DNA from: Nitrosospira sp. Is2
GTDB taxonomy: Bacteria > Pseudomonadota > Gammaproteobacteria > Burkholderiales > Nitrosomonadaceae
Reading direction: 5' to 3'
Assembly: GCF_033095785.1 (NCBI RefSeq)
Contig: NZ_CP137134.1
Coordinates: 2,418,001 to 2,482,000 of the forward strand
Length of the DNA: 64,000 nucleotides
Positions within the stretch are counted from its first letter, which is position 1; each line of letters starts with the position of its first letter. The notes beneath the pieces were generated by a model. The model did no database searches. It was not told the DNA's origin and saw nothing but the letters and a program-made list of their open reading frames with translations. A program made the position numbers and the translations under genes. This document shows positions 26,181 to 34,648 of the stretch, piece by piece.

Positions 26181-27002
26181 ATGCTCCAGGCCAGGATTAT
26201 CACCGCCGTCATCGTGTTGTGTCTGTTTCTGGCAGCACTGTTTTATTTATCCGCGGTTTTCTGGATGGTGCTATTGCTCGCCTTGACCGCCGCAGGGGCG
26301 TGGGAATGGAGCAGGCTGGCCCGTCTTTCTCTTAATTCCTCCATAATTTATCTTTTATTCACTATATTTCTGGCCGGAGAATTGCTATTCGTACTGGGGG
26401 ACGCGGTCCTGACCAATCCATACAGCACCGCCTTGGAACCGCTTTATTTCACCTCATTAGCATTCTGGATATTGTATGCCCCATGGTTTTTGAAGACGAA
26501 GCATCGGGTTGGCAATCCGGCCGTCCTGGCTTTGATGGGCTGGCTCGTGCTATTGCCCACCAGTCTTGCCTTATACCAGTTGCGCGCAATCGATCCGCTT
26601 CTTCTGCTCGGCTTCATGTCCGCCATCTGGATATCAGATATCGCAGCGTATTTTTCCGGGCGCGCCTGGGGAAAACACAAGCTCGCGCCCTCGATCAGCC
26701 CGGGTAAGACGTGGGAGGGTGCAGCGGGTGCGCTCGCCGCGGTCTTGGTTTATGCCCTGATATGGAGCAATAGTTCGGGAAATGAAGCGCTTGCCAGCTT
26801 GCTTGTGCCGCTGTTGCTTCTGCTCGCCGTCATGGGAATTATTGGCGATTTGTTTGAGTCTCTGATGAAACGTCAGGCCGGGGTCAAGGACAGCGGGAAT
26901 ATTTTGCCGGGCCACGGTGGTATACTTGACCGGGTTGATGCGCTTACTTCGACTCTGCCCCTTGCCATTTTATCCCTTCTAATTTTACAGTCCGAATTAT
27001 GA
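26181..27002 (+). CDS. cdsA: Phosphatidate cytidylyltransferase
   Basis: 273 residues, about eight membrane helices. CdsA makes CDP-diacylglycerol, the branch point of phospholipid synthesis. The signature near the C-terminus, KRQAGVKDSGNILPGHGGILDRVDAL, contains the catalytic aspartates. The stop overlaps the start of dxr (ATGA). The window also carries psd, which acts downstream in the same pathway. Confidence 0.95.
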   Translation: MLQARIITAVIVLCLFLAALFYLSAVFWMVLLLALTAAGAWEWSRLARLSLNSSIIYLLFTIFLAGELLFVLGDAVLTNPYSTALEPLYFTSLAFWILYAPWFLKTKHRVGNPAVLALMGWLVLLPTSLALYQLRAIDPLLLLGFMSAIWISDIAAYFSGRAWGKHKLAPSISPGKTWEGAAGALAAVLVYALIWSNSSGNEALASLLVPLLLLLAVMGIIGDLFESLMKRQAGVKDSGNILPGHGGILDRVDALTSTLPLAILSLLILQSEL

Positions 27003-28186
27003 GATCTGTCCGTAATCTCACCATCCTTGGCTCTACCGGCAGCATCGGGGAAAACACGCTGGACGTGGTTGCACGTCATCCAGACCGGTTCCGCGTGGTC
27101 GCGCTCACTGCTAATAAGGGCGCTCCCAAAATGCTGGAGCAATGCCTCCGTTTTCAGCCGCGTTATGCGGTGTTGCTGGACGAGGCCAGTGCGGGATGGC
27201 TTCAAGCCGAGATCCATGCGGCGGGTATCCCTACCGAAGTCCTGTGCGGGGTCGAGTCACTGGAGAAAGTCGCATCGTTGCCGGATGTCGATACCGTCAT
27301 GGCGGCAATTGTCGGTGCTGCGGGCATCCGCCCCACCTTTGCGGCAGCCAGCAGCGGCAAGCAGATCCTGCTTGCAAACAAGGAAACGATGGTAATGGCT
27401 GGACGCATCTTCATGGATGTTGTCAAAGAAAACAAGGCGACGTTACTGCCGATCGACAGCGAGCATAATGCCATCTTCCAGTCACTGCCCCACAGTTTCG
27501 CCGGGGATTTGAAGGCGGTTGGGGTACGTCGTATTTTATTGACGGCGTCGGGAGGGCCATTCCGGCAAACACCGCTGAGTTTGCTGGAGGAGGTAACGCC
27601 GGGACAAGCTTGCGCACATCCCAATTGGGTGATGGGGCGGAAGATTTCCGTAGATTCGGCCACGATGATGAACAAGGGTCTGGAGGTGATTGAAGCACAT
27701 TGGCTGTTTGAAGCCGGTCCCGAACAAATTCAGGTTGTGGTTCATCCGCAGAGCATCATTCACTCGATGGTTGAATATGTCGATGGTTCAGTGCTCGCTC
27801 AGTTGGGCAATCCCGATATGCGCACGCCAATCGCACATGCTCTGGGTTTTCCGGAGCGGATTGAAACCGGCGTCACGCCGCTGGATATGTTCAAAGTGGG
27901 TCGGCTCGACTTCGAGGCGCCTGACTTCAAGCGTTTTCCTTGTCTGCGGCTTGCCTATCAAGCCCTGGAGACGGGCGGAAGTGCTCCGGCTGTGCTCAAT
28001 GCGGCCAACGAAGTTGCCGTGGAGTCTTTTCTTGACTGCAGAATGCCGTTTACGGCGATCCCGGCGATGATAGAGGAGGTCATGCATACGGTGGGCCACG
28101 GAGATATGACTACGCTGGATGATGTGTTGGCGGCCGATCGCCTGGCGCGCGAAGCGGCGCATGAGTGGCTGGCGTGTCTGGCATAA
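26999..28186 (+). CDS. dxr: 1-deoxy-D-xylulose 5-phosphate reductoisomerase
   Basis: 395 residues. First committed enzyme of the MEP isoprenoid pathway, NADPH-dependent. The dinucleotide-binding GSTGSIG is at 11-17; ANKETMVMAG, PIDSEHNAIFQ (metal-binding Asp and Glu) and SVDSATMMNKGLEVIEAHWLF are the active-site motifs. It is translationally coupled to cdsA by a four-base overlap. Its isoprenoid products feed UppS two genes upstream. Confidence 0.96.
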   Translation: MRSVRNLTILGSTGSIGENTLDVVARHPDRFRVVALTANKGAPKMLEQCLRFQPRYAVLLDEASAGWLQAEIHAAGIPTEVLCGVESLEKVASLPDVDTVMAAIVGAAGIRPTFAAASSGKQILLANKETMVMAGRIFMDVVKENKATLLPIDSEHNAIFQSLPHSFAGDLKAVGVRRILLTASGGPFRQTPLSLLEEVTPGQACAHPNWVMGRKISVDSATMMNKGLEVIEAHWLFEAGPEQIQVVVHPQSIIHSMVEYVDGSVLAQLGNPDMRTPIAHALGFPERIETGVTPLDMFKVGRLDFEAPDFKRFPCLRLAYQALETGGSAPAVLNAANEVAVESFLDCRMPFTAIPAMIEEVMHTVGHGDMTTLDDVLAADRLAREAAHEWLACLA

Positions 28187-28402
28187 CCAGCTCGAATTAC
28201 CGGCTGTTGGTATGGGTCAAACAAGCCGGTCATACCATTCCTTGCGGATGACAAGTTCCCCGGGCATGCGCCGAGCGGGAGCTTGGTCCTGGCTTCTGTC
28301 TTCGTCTTTCCGCTGTCCTTACCCTGCGCCCTCCCCGGCGGCAAATCAACTTCTCCGAAAATCCAGCTTTCCCTGGGGTGGCGATACCCAGCCGACGTTG
28401 CA

Positions 28403-29770
28403 ATGACCTTCTTCTCCACTGTCCTCGCTTTTGTGGTGACCCTCGGGCTCCTGATCGTATTCCATGAGTTTGGGCACTATCAGGTGGCGCGCTGGTGCGG
28501 CGTAAAGGTGCTGCGGTTTTCCATCGGGTTTGGGCGACCTTTGCTGACCAAGCGTTGGGGAAAAGACCAGACGGAATGGGTGATCGCTGCCTTTCCGCTT
28601 GGAGGGTATGTCAAGATGCTGGACGAGCGCGAAGGCAGCGTTGCGCCGCAGGATTTGCCGCAGTCTTTCAACCGGAAGCCGGTGATGCAGCGATTTGCGA
28701 TCGTCGCCGCTGGACCGCTTGCCAATTTTTTGCTGGCAATCGTGCTCTATTGGGTGCTGTTCATGCTCGGCATGGCCGCCATGAAGCCGGTGATCGGCAC
28801 GGTAGCGCCGGCGACGCCCGCCGCCTTTGCGGGTTTCGAGCGAGGTGAGACGATTACGAAGATAGGAGGGGAACCGGTAGCCACCTGGCAGGACGCCCGC
28901 TGGCTGCTTTTGCCGCATGCGGTCGAACGATCTTCTACCGTGACGGTAGAAACGCATAACCCGCAGGGGCACGTCCATCTGCGGCAACTGGATTTCACAG
29001 GCATTCATGCCGACGATCTCGATAGTGATTTTTTAAAAAAAGTCGGCCTGAGCATTTATCAGCCCGACATGAAACCCATCATTGCTCATGTTACGCCGGA
29101 AAGCCCCGGGAGTCGTGCGGGCCTACATCCGGGGGATGAGATTCTGGAAGTCAATGATAAACAGATCGCGTTGTGGGAAGAGTTGGTCCAAGAGATCAGG
29201 ACTCATCCTGGAGCATTGCTCAGGCTGAAAATCCGGCGAAACAATGAGACGATGGGAGTCGAAGTTGTTCCGGATACGGCGACCGAAAATGGCGGGAAGG
29301 TGGGCAAGATAGGGATCGCCCCGAAAATAGATGAAGCCGAATTCAAAAAACTGATGGTTGAGATCAGCTATACGCCGGGCGCGGCCGTGATCAGGGCAAT
29401 TAGCAAAACGTGGGAAACATCTGTATTCACCTTGCAGATGCTGGGGAAGATGCTGGTCGGACAAGCATCGTGGAAGAATGTTAGCGGGCCGATAACAATC
29501 GCCGACTATGCCGGCAAATCGGCCCAGATGGGCATGACATCGTACCTCGGTTTCCTGGCGGTCATCAGCATCAGTCTGGGCGTACTGAACCTGTTGCCCA
29601 TTCCGGTACTGGATGGCGGCCATTTGATGTATTATGTGATCGAAATTGTAAAGGGCAGTCCGCTTTCTGCAAAAGCCACCGAGATAGGTCAACAGGTGGG
29701 GATGGCGCTGTTATTTGCCCTGATGGCTTTTGCCATCTATAACGACGTCGTCCGGCTTATCCCCAGTTAA
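28403..29770 (+). CDS. rseP: Site-2 zinc protease RseP
   Basis: 455 residues from ATG 28403 (MTFFSTVLAFVVTLGLL). RseP cuts anti-sigma RseA in the membrane in the envelope stress response. Zinc motif HEFGH at 21-25 in helix 1, two periplasmic PDZ domains (about 115-205 and 215-310), and the third zinc ligand in NLLPIPVLDGGHL near residue 400. The frame is open to 28283, but the upstream residues are not RseP-like. A 216-bp gap separates it from dxr, so it may have its own promoter, though I cannot point to one. bamA follows after three bases. Confidence 0.95.
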   Translation: MTFFSTVLAFVVTLGLLIVFHEFGHYQVARWCGVKVLRFSIGFGRPLLTKRWGKDQTEWVIAAFPLGGYVKMLDEREGSVAPQDLPQSFNRKPVMQRFAIVAAGPLANFLLAIVLYWVLFMLGMAAMKPVIGTVAPATPAAFAGFERGETITKIGGEPVATWQDARWLLLPHAVERSSTVTVETHNPQGHVHLRQLDFTGIHADDLDSDFLKKVGLSIYQPDMKPIIAHVTPESPGSRAGLHPGDEILEVNDKQIALWEELVQEIRTHPGALLRLKIRRNNETMGVEVVPDTATENGGKVGKIGIAPKIDEAEFKKLMVEISYTPGAAVIRAISKTWETSVFTLQMLGKMLVGQASWKNVSGPITIADYAGKSAQMGMTSYLGFLAVISISLGVLNLLPIPVLDGGHLMYYVIEIVKGSPLSAKATEIGQQVGMALLFALMAFAIYNDVVRLIPS

Positions 29771-29773
29771 AGT

Positions 29774-32056
29774 ATGAAAGTTCGCTATCTCGTCGCGCTC
29801 GTGTCTCTCGTTTGCGCTTCAGCTTCGTGGGCACGCGAGCCATTCGTAGTCAAAGACATACGGGTGGATGGAATTCAGCGCACGGAGGCAGGCACAGTAT
29901 TCAGTTACCTTCCGGTGAAAGTGGGTGATACGCTGGACGATGAAAAAGCTGCAGCCGCAATCAAGGCGCTTTATGCGACGGGTTTTTTCAAGGACGTGCG
30001 GCTGGAGTCAGAGGACGGCGTCCTGGTGGTGGTGGTGGAGGAGCGTCCCGCAATTGCGCAGATCAGCATCATCGGCGCAAAGGAATTCGAAAAAGATAAG
30101 CTGAAGGAAGGTCTGAAACAGGCCGGTCTGGCCGAGTCACGTATTTTCGACCGTTCAATGCTGGAAAGGGCGGAGCAGGAGCTCAAGCAGCAGTATATCA
30201 GCCGCGGCAAATACGCCGTGAAAATCACGACTACCACTACCCCGATGGAACGCAATCGGGTAGCGATCAATTTCCATGTGGATGAAGGTAAAACTGCCAA
30301 AATACGCAAGATCAATATTGTCGGGAACAAGGCGTTTAAGGAAAAGGAACTGCTCACTGCATTCGTATTGAGGACGCCAGGTCTGCTCACCTGGTTCACG
30401 AAGGAAGATCAGTATTCAAAGCAGAAACTCGGAGCCGATCTGGAGGCGTTGCGATCGTATTATCTCAATCGTGGCTATCTCGAATTCAATATCGACTCCA
30501 CCCAGGTATCCATCACGCCCGACATGCAGGATATCTATATCACCGTAAACATATCCGAAGGCGAACAATATAAGGTATCGGAGGTCAAGCTCGCGGGTGA
30601 ACTGCTGCTGCCGGAAGAGGAATTGCGCAAGCTCATCAAGATTGCGCCGGGTGCGGTGTTTGCGCGCGAAAAGCTGACCGAATCCGTCAAGCTCATTACT
30701 GACCGCTTGGGCGACGACGGCTACGCGTTCGCCAATATCAACGCGTCACCGCAACTCGACAAGGAAAAACGTGAGGTTGCATTCACTTTTTTTATCGACC
30801 CCGGGCGCCGTGTTTACGTCAGGCGTATCAATATTACCGGCAATACGCGTACCCGGGATGAAGTCATCCGCCGGGAAATGCGTCAATTCGAAGGGGGCTG
30901 GTATTCAACGACCAAGATCAACCGCTCCAAGGTGCGCGTAGACAGGTTGAATTTTTTCAATGCCGTCAATGTTGAAACGCCGGCGGTTCCGGGCACCACC
31001 GATCAGATTGACGTGAATGTTGAGGTTAAGGAAAAACCAACCGGCGCCGTAATGTTCGGGGCGGGTTATTCCAATATGGAAGGGTTGATATTGAGCGGTT
31101 CGATTGCTCAGGACAACATATTTGGCACCGGTAAATTCGTCAATCTCATGGTCAACACCGGCAGGGTCAACAAAACCTATTCCCTGTCTTATACCGATCC
31201 TTACTTTACCAAAGACGGCGTCACCGCTGGGTTCGACATATATAAGCGTGTACTCAACACGAGTTCGCTGGTATCGGTGAACAGTTTTAATACCGATACC
31301 GCGGGAGCGGGTCTGCGTTTCGGTATCCCGGTGAATGAGAATGACAGCATTCAGACGGGGCTCGCAATTGAGAATACGAAGATCGAGCTCGGCCCGAACA
31401 GCCCGCAACGAAATATCGATTTTGTGAATGAATTCGGCACCAGTACCATCAACATTCCAGTAACACTCAGCTGGCGGCGCGACGGTCGCGACAGCGCCAT
31501 CTGGACCACTTCTGGCACAACTCAGCGTATATTTGCCGAGGCAGGACTGCCGGCGGGCGATCTGACTTATTACAAAGTGAGCTACGACCTTCGATGGTAT
31601 TATCCTCTTACCGACACCTTTACGCTGATGCTGAATGGAGAAGCGGGGTACGGCGATGGCTACCGTGGACATGAGCTTCCGTTCTTCAAGAACTTCTTTG
31701 CCGGAGGCAATACTTCCGTTCGCGGCTACAATATCAGCTCGTTAGGGCCGCGGGATGTGAATAACAGAACCCTTGGGGGTAATAAACGTTTAGTGGGCAG
31801 CATTGAGATACTGTTTCCAATGCCCGGCATGAGGAACGACCGATCCGTTCGCCTGAGCACGTTTCTGGACGGGGGCACGGTCTGGGGCCCCGGGGGTGTC
31901 AGGCCCGAACTGGAAGGACTGCGTTATTCCGCGGGCGTGGCCGTGACGTGGATTTCCCCCATGGGCCCCCTAAAAATCAGCGTCGCACAACCGTTGAATA
32001 ACGTCCCTGGCGATAATTTACAGCGGTTTCAGTTTCAATTCGGGCAGCAATTCTAG
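29774..32056 (+). CDS. bamA: Outer-membrane protein assembly factor BamA
   Basis: 760 residues. Signal peptide (cleaved near residue 20, SWA-RE), five POTRA domains (about 24-420) and a 16-strand barrel to the terminal Phe (FQFGQQF). The conserved loop-6 motif appears as VRGYN in GGNTSVRGYNISSLGPRD. BamA inserts beta-barrel proteins such as the DUF1207 protein and the substrates of the NodT class in the outer membrane. It lies between rseP and skp, as in most proteobacteria. Confidence 0.97.
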   Translation: MKVRYLVALVSLVCASASWAREPFVVKDIRVDGIQRTEAGTVFSYLPVKVGDTLDDEKAAAAIKALYATGFFKDVRLESEDGVLVVVVEERPAIAQISIIGAKEFEKDKLKEGLKQAGLAESRIFDRSMLERAEQELKQQYISRGKYAVKITTTTTPMERNRVAINFHVDEGKTAKIRKINIVGNKAFKEKELLTAFVLRTPGLLTWFTKEDQYSKQKLGADLEALRSYYLNRGYLEFNIDSTQVSITPDMQDIYITVNISEGEQYKVSEVKLAGELLLPEEELRKLIKIAPGAVFAREKLTESVKLITDRLGDDGYAFANINASPQLDKEKREVAFTFFIDPGRRVYVRRINITGNTRTRDEVIRREMRQFEGGWYSTTKINRSKVRVDRLNFFNAVNVETPAVPGTTDQIDVNVEVKEKPTGAVMFGAGYSNMEGLILSGSIAQDNIFGTGKFVNLMVNTGRVNKTYSLSYTDPYFTKDGVTAGFDIYKRVLNTSSLVSVNSFNTDTAGAGLRFGIPVNENDSIQTGLAIENTKIELGPNSPQRNIDFVNEFGTSTINIPVTLSWRRDGRDSAIWTTSGTTQRIFAEAGLPAGDLTYYKVSYDLRWYYPLTDTFTLMLNGEAGYGDGYRGHELPFFKNFFAGGNTSVRGYNISSLGPRDVNNRTLGGNKRLVGSIEILFPMPGMRNDRSVRLSTFLDGGTVWGPGGVRPELEGLRYSAGVAVTWISPMGPLKISVAQPLNNVPGDNLQRFQFQFGQQF

Positions 32057-32079
32057 GCGACCAAAACGTGGAGATTAAA

Positions 32080-32607
32080 TTGAAGCACAAGATACATTCG
32101 CGTCGGGTATTAATGGCCGCGTGCATCATTTTTGTGTCCACCTGGGGATCCGCTGTTTCACATGCGGATGAGATCAAGATCGGCGTCGTCGATACCGAAA
32201 GAGTTTTGGCTGAGTCAGCGCCTGCGGTAAGAGCCCTAAGGAAGATAGAGAAGGAGTTTCTTCCAAGAGACCAGGAACTTAAGAAGATGGCCGCGCAGGC
32301 CAAGACGCTTCAGGATCTTCTGGAAAAAGAAGGGCAAAGCATGCCCGAGGCCGAACGCCGCAACAAGGAGCGCGACCTTGCGACACTCAACCGGGAATAT
32401 CAGCGGGCTCAACGCCAGATGCGCGAAGACCTGAGCCTGCGACAGAACGACGAAGTTGCAACTTTGCAATTAACGGCCACTAAAGTGATTCAAGTCATCG
32501 CGGAAACAGAAAAATACGATTTGATACTGCCCCTACGAGATCTGGTTTACCGCAGTCCGCGCATCGATATTACCGAAAAAGTGATTAAGGCCCTGGCTGA
32601 CAAGTAG
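32080..32607 (+). CDS. skp: Periplasmic chaperone Skp (OmpH family)
   Basis: 175 residues. Skp carries unfolded outer-membrane proteins to BamA. A signal peptide (to VSHA-DE) is followed by IGVVDTERVLAESAPA, long helices forming the tentacle (about 60-130) and a closing beta-strand (KYDLILPLRDLVYRSPRIDIT). The start is probably TTG at 32080, with GGAG six bases upstream; a GTG at 32068 would add four residues and overlaps that ribosome site. lpxD, which normally follows, is missing; fabZ is next. Confidence 0.88.
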   Translation: MKHKIHSRRVLMAACIIFVSTWGSAVSHADEIKIGVVDTERVLAESAPAVRALRKIEKEFLPRDQELKKMAAQAKTLQDLLEKEGQSMPEAERRNKERDLATLNREYQRAQRQMREDLSLRQNDEVATLQLTATKVIQVIAETEKYDLILPLRDLVYRSPRIDITEKVIKALADK

Positions 32608-32687
32608 CGCAGCGCTGGTCGGAAAGCCCTGGGCGCGACAGCAACCCCGGTATGTTAAATATTAAAAGAAACGGAAGTGTGAACCCG

Positions 32688-33167
32688 ATGGACATCCATG
32701 AAATACTGAAGTATCTCCCCCACCGCTATCCTTTTTTGCTGGTTGATCGGGTGATCTCCTGTGAACCAGGAAAAAGTATATCCGCCCTCAAGAATGTGAC
32801 CATGAACGAGCCCTTCTTTTCGGGCCATTTTCCGCATTACCCGGTCATGCCTGGAGTGTTGATCATCGAAGCGCTGGCGCAAGCAGCAGCGATCCTGACA
32901 CTCAAGACCGCCAATATGACGACCAATGACGATTCGCTCTATTATTTTGTCGGCATTGATGGCGCGCGCTTTAAAAAGCCTGTACAGCCTGGTGACCAGC
33001 TTATCCTCAAGGCCACGATTCTGCGTGAGAGAATCGGGATCTGGAAATATTCGGTTCAGGCGGAGGTGGAGGGACGCGTTGTTACAGAGGCCGAATTGAT
33101 GTGCACGATGCGAACGAAAAGCCAGGGTGAGCAGAATAAACCGCCAGAAAGCCCGCCTTTAAAGTAG
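32688..33167 (+). CDS. fabZ: 3-hydroxyacyl-[acyl-carrier-protein] dehydratase FabZ
   Basis: 159 residues from ATG 32688 (MDIHEILKYLPHRYPFLLVD), with GGAAG eight bases upstream; an earlier ATG at 32652 has no ribosome site. The hot-dog fold enzyme dehydrates 3-hydroxyacyl-ACP in fatty acid synthesis. FSGHFPHYPVMPGVLIIEALAQ contains catalytic His47 and Glu61. In most proteobacteria it is flanked by lpxD and lpxA; neither is here. Confidence 0.94.
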   Translation: MDIHEILKYLPHRYPFLLVDRVISCEPGKSISALKNVTMNEPFFSGHFPHYPVMPGVLIIEALAQAAAILTLKTANMTTNDDSLYYFVGIDGARFKKPVQPGDQLILKATILRERIGIWKYSVQAEVEGRVVTEAELMCTMRTKSQGEQNKPPESPPLK

Positions 33168-33196
33168 CAAAGTAGGGAAACAAGGAATCGTAAGGC

Positions 33197-33799
33197 ATGC
33201 TATCAGACGAGTTCAACTGGGTGTGCGGCGTGGATGAGTCCGGCAGAGGCCCATTAGCCGGCCCGGTCTTTGCGGCTTGCGTTATACTCAACCCGGCCCG
33301 CCGGATCGATGGCTTGGCCGACTCCAAAACATTAAGTGAAGATAAGCGCAACAAGCTGACCCTCGCGATCAAGGCAAATTCAATTGCCTGGGCCATCGGG
33401 GTCGCGTCGGTGCGTGAAATCGATCGGCTGAATATTCTTCAGGCAAGTTTGCTGGCGATGAAACGTGCCGTTGAGAGCTTGTCTTTCGTTCCCGCCAGGG
33501 TACTGGTAGATGGAAACCAAAGTCCTCGTCTGAAGTGCCCGGTCACCACCATTGTCAAAGGGGATAGCCTGGTACCGGAAATTTCGGCTGCTTCCATTCT
33601 GGCCAAAACCGCCCGCGATGCGGAGATGGTGGCGTTGCACGGGCGTTTCCCGCATTACGGATTCGACCGCCACAAAGGGTATTCGACCGAGCAACACATT
33701 GCCGCATTACGGATTCATGGAATCTCCGAAGTACATCGCCGAAGTTTCGCGCCAGTTAGGGAATCGATAACAAACTTCGGGGCTTCGGGCGGGTCGTAG
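33197..33799 (+). CDS. rnhB: Ribonuclease HII
   Basis: 200 residues. RNase HII removes RNA primers and single ribonucleotides from DNA. The active site reads GVDESGRGPLAGPV, with Asp13 and Glu14; a Ser replaces the usual Ala after Glu, a mild change. KGDSLVPEISAASILAKTARD gives the third acidic residue and conserved Ser-rich helix; HYGFDRHKGY is also typical. It ends the rpsB-rnhB cluster. Confidence 0.95.
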   Translation: MLSDEFNWVCGVDESGRGPLAGPVFAACVILNPARRIDGLADSKTLSEDKRNKLTLAIKANSIAWAIGVASVREIDRLNILQASLLAMKRAVESLSFVPARVLVDGNQSPRLKCPVTTIVKGDSLVPEISAASILAKTARDAEMVALHGRFPHYGFDRHKGYSTEQHIAALRIHGISEVHRRSFAPVRESITNFGASGGS

Positions 33800-33952
33800 A
33801 TAATCGCGGGAATTTCTCGGCACCCGCCGCTCATCCGATATTCTTTCATTGACTCCGTGTCAGTGCGCTAACCGGGCTCATATGCCCCGGATAAGTGATA
33901 GCGTCCCGGCCACGGTGGAATCACTGGAGCGGGGCAAAAAACTGGAAAGGAA

Positions 33953-34010
33953 CTAATATTAGACCATAATCACTAACAAGTGATTGGCACTTCAGGAGCT
34001 GGACTGAAGT
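33953..34010. promoter_or_regulatory. Three inverted repeats upstream of slyD
   Basis: CTAATATTAG (33953-33962) is a perfect 10-bp palindrome; AATCACT/AGTGATT (33968-33974 with 33979-33985, 4-bp spacer) and ACTTCAG/CTGAAGT (33989-33995 with 34004-34010, 8-bp spacer) are perfect 7-bp inverted repeats. They lie 97-155 bp before slyD. The last one lacks a T-run, so it is more like an operator or leader hairpin than a terminator. Confidence 0.4.
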
Positions 34011-34106
34011 TAAAATGGCGGGTCTGGAGCCTTCTTGGGCGGCGTGCAGGAAGTCTTGCGACCTTATTTATATCCCTGTAATCCATTAAAGCTAGATAAA
34101 ATATAT

Positions 34107-34586
34107 ATGCGCATCGAAAAAGATACCGTGGTCTCGCTAACTTATGAATTATCCGATTTGACCGGCCAGGTAATGGAAAAACCCGGCTCCCCGATCAGCT
34201 ACTTACACGGGGGATATGACGGCATTTTTCCGATGGTCGAGGAAAAGCTGCATAGCCAAGAGGTAGGCTACAGTTGCTCGGTTTTAATGGAGCCGGAAAA
34301 CACATTTGGGGAATACGACAGCGAGTTGGTGCGGGTGGAGCCTCGCAGTCTTTTTCCCGATAATGTGGAGGTCGGGATGCAGTTTGAAGGCGGCGAAGAA
34401 GGTTCAGATGACGCGTTGATTTATACCGTGACGGATATTGCGGAAGACAAAGTGGTAGTGGACGGCAATCACCCGTTAGCGGGGATCACCTTGCGTTTCG
34501 ACTGTACCGTTACGGAAGTACGCCCAGCCACAGCCGAAGAACTGGCACACGGTCATGTCCATGGCGCACATGGGCACGAGCATTGA
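34107..34586 (+). CDS. slyD: FKBP-type peptidyl-prolyl isomerase SlyD
   Basis: 159 residues from ATG 34107 (MRIEKDTVVSLTYELSD). The FKBP domain is split by the insert-in-flap chaperone domain (about 72-125), as in SlyD, with PISYLHGGYDGIFPMVEEKL the conserved binding part. The C-terminus ends in a short His-rich tail (HGHVHGAHGHEH) that could bind nickel, shorter than in E. coli. The frame is open further upstream without SlyD-like residues. It stands between rnhB and the convergent mutS. Confidence 0.92.
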   Translation: MRIEKDTVVSLTYELSDLTGQVMEKPGSPISYLHGGYDGIFPMVEEKLHSQEVGYSCSVLMEPENTFGEYDSELVRVEPRSLFPDNVEVGMQFEGGEEGSDDALIYTVTDIAEDKVVVDGNHPLAGITLRFDCTVTEVRPATAEELAHGHVHGAHGHEH

Positions 34587-34589
34587 TAA

Positions 34590-34638
34590 TTACCCCCGGG
34601 GCGTCCGGAAAAATCGTCGCGGACCTATGCAGGGGTAA
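34590..34638. terminator. Nested hairpin between the convergent slyD and mutS genes
   Basis: Outer arms TTACCCC (34590-34596) and GGGGTAA (34632-34638) enclose inner arms GTCCG (34603-34607) and CGGAC (34620-34624). It begins at the slyD stop and ends 10 bp from the mutS stop. No T-run follows on either side, so its role as a two-way terminator is only plausible. Confidence 0.35.
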
Positions 34639-34648
34639 GATGATCCCG

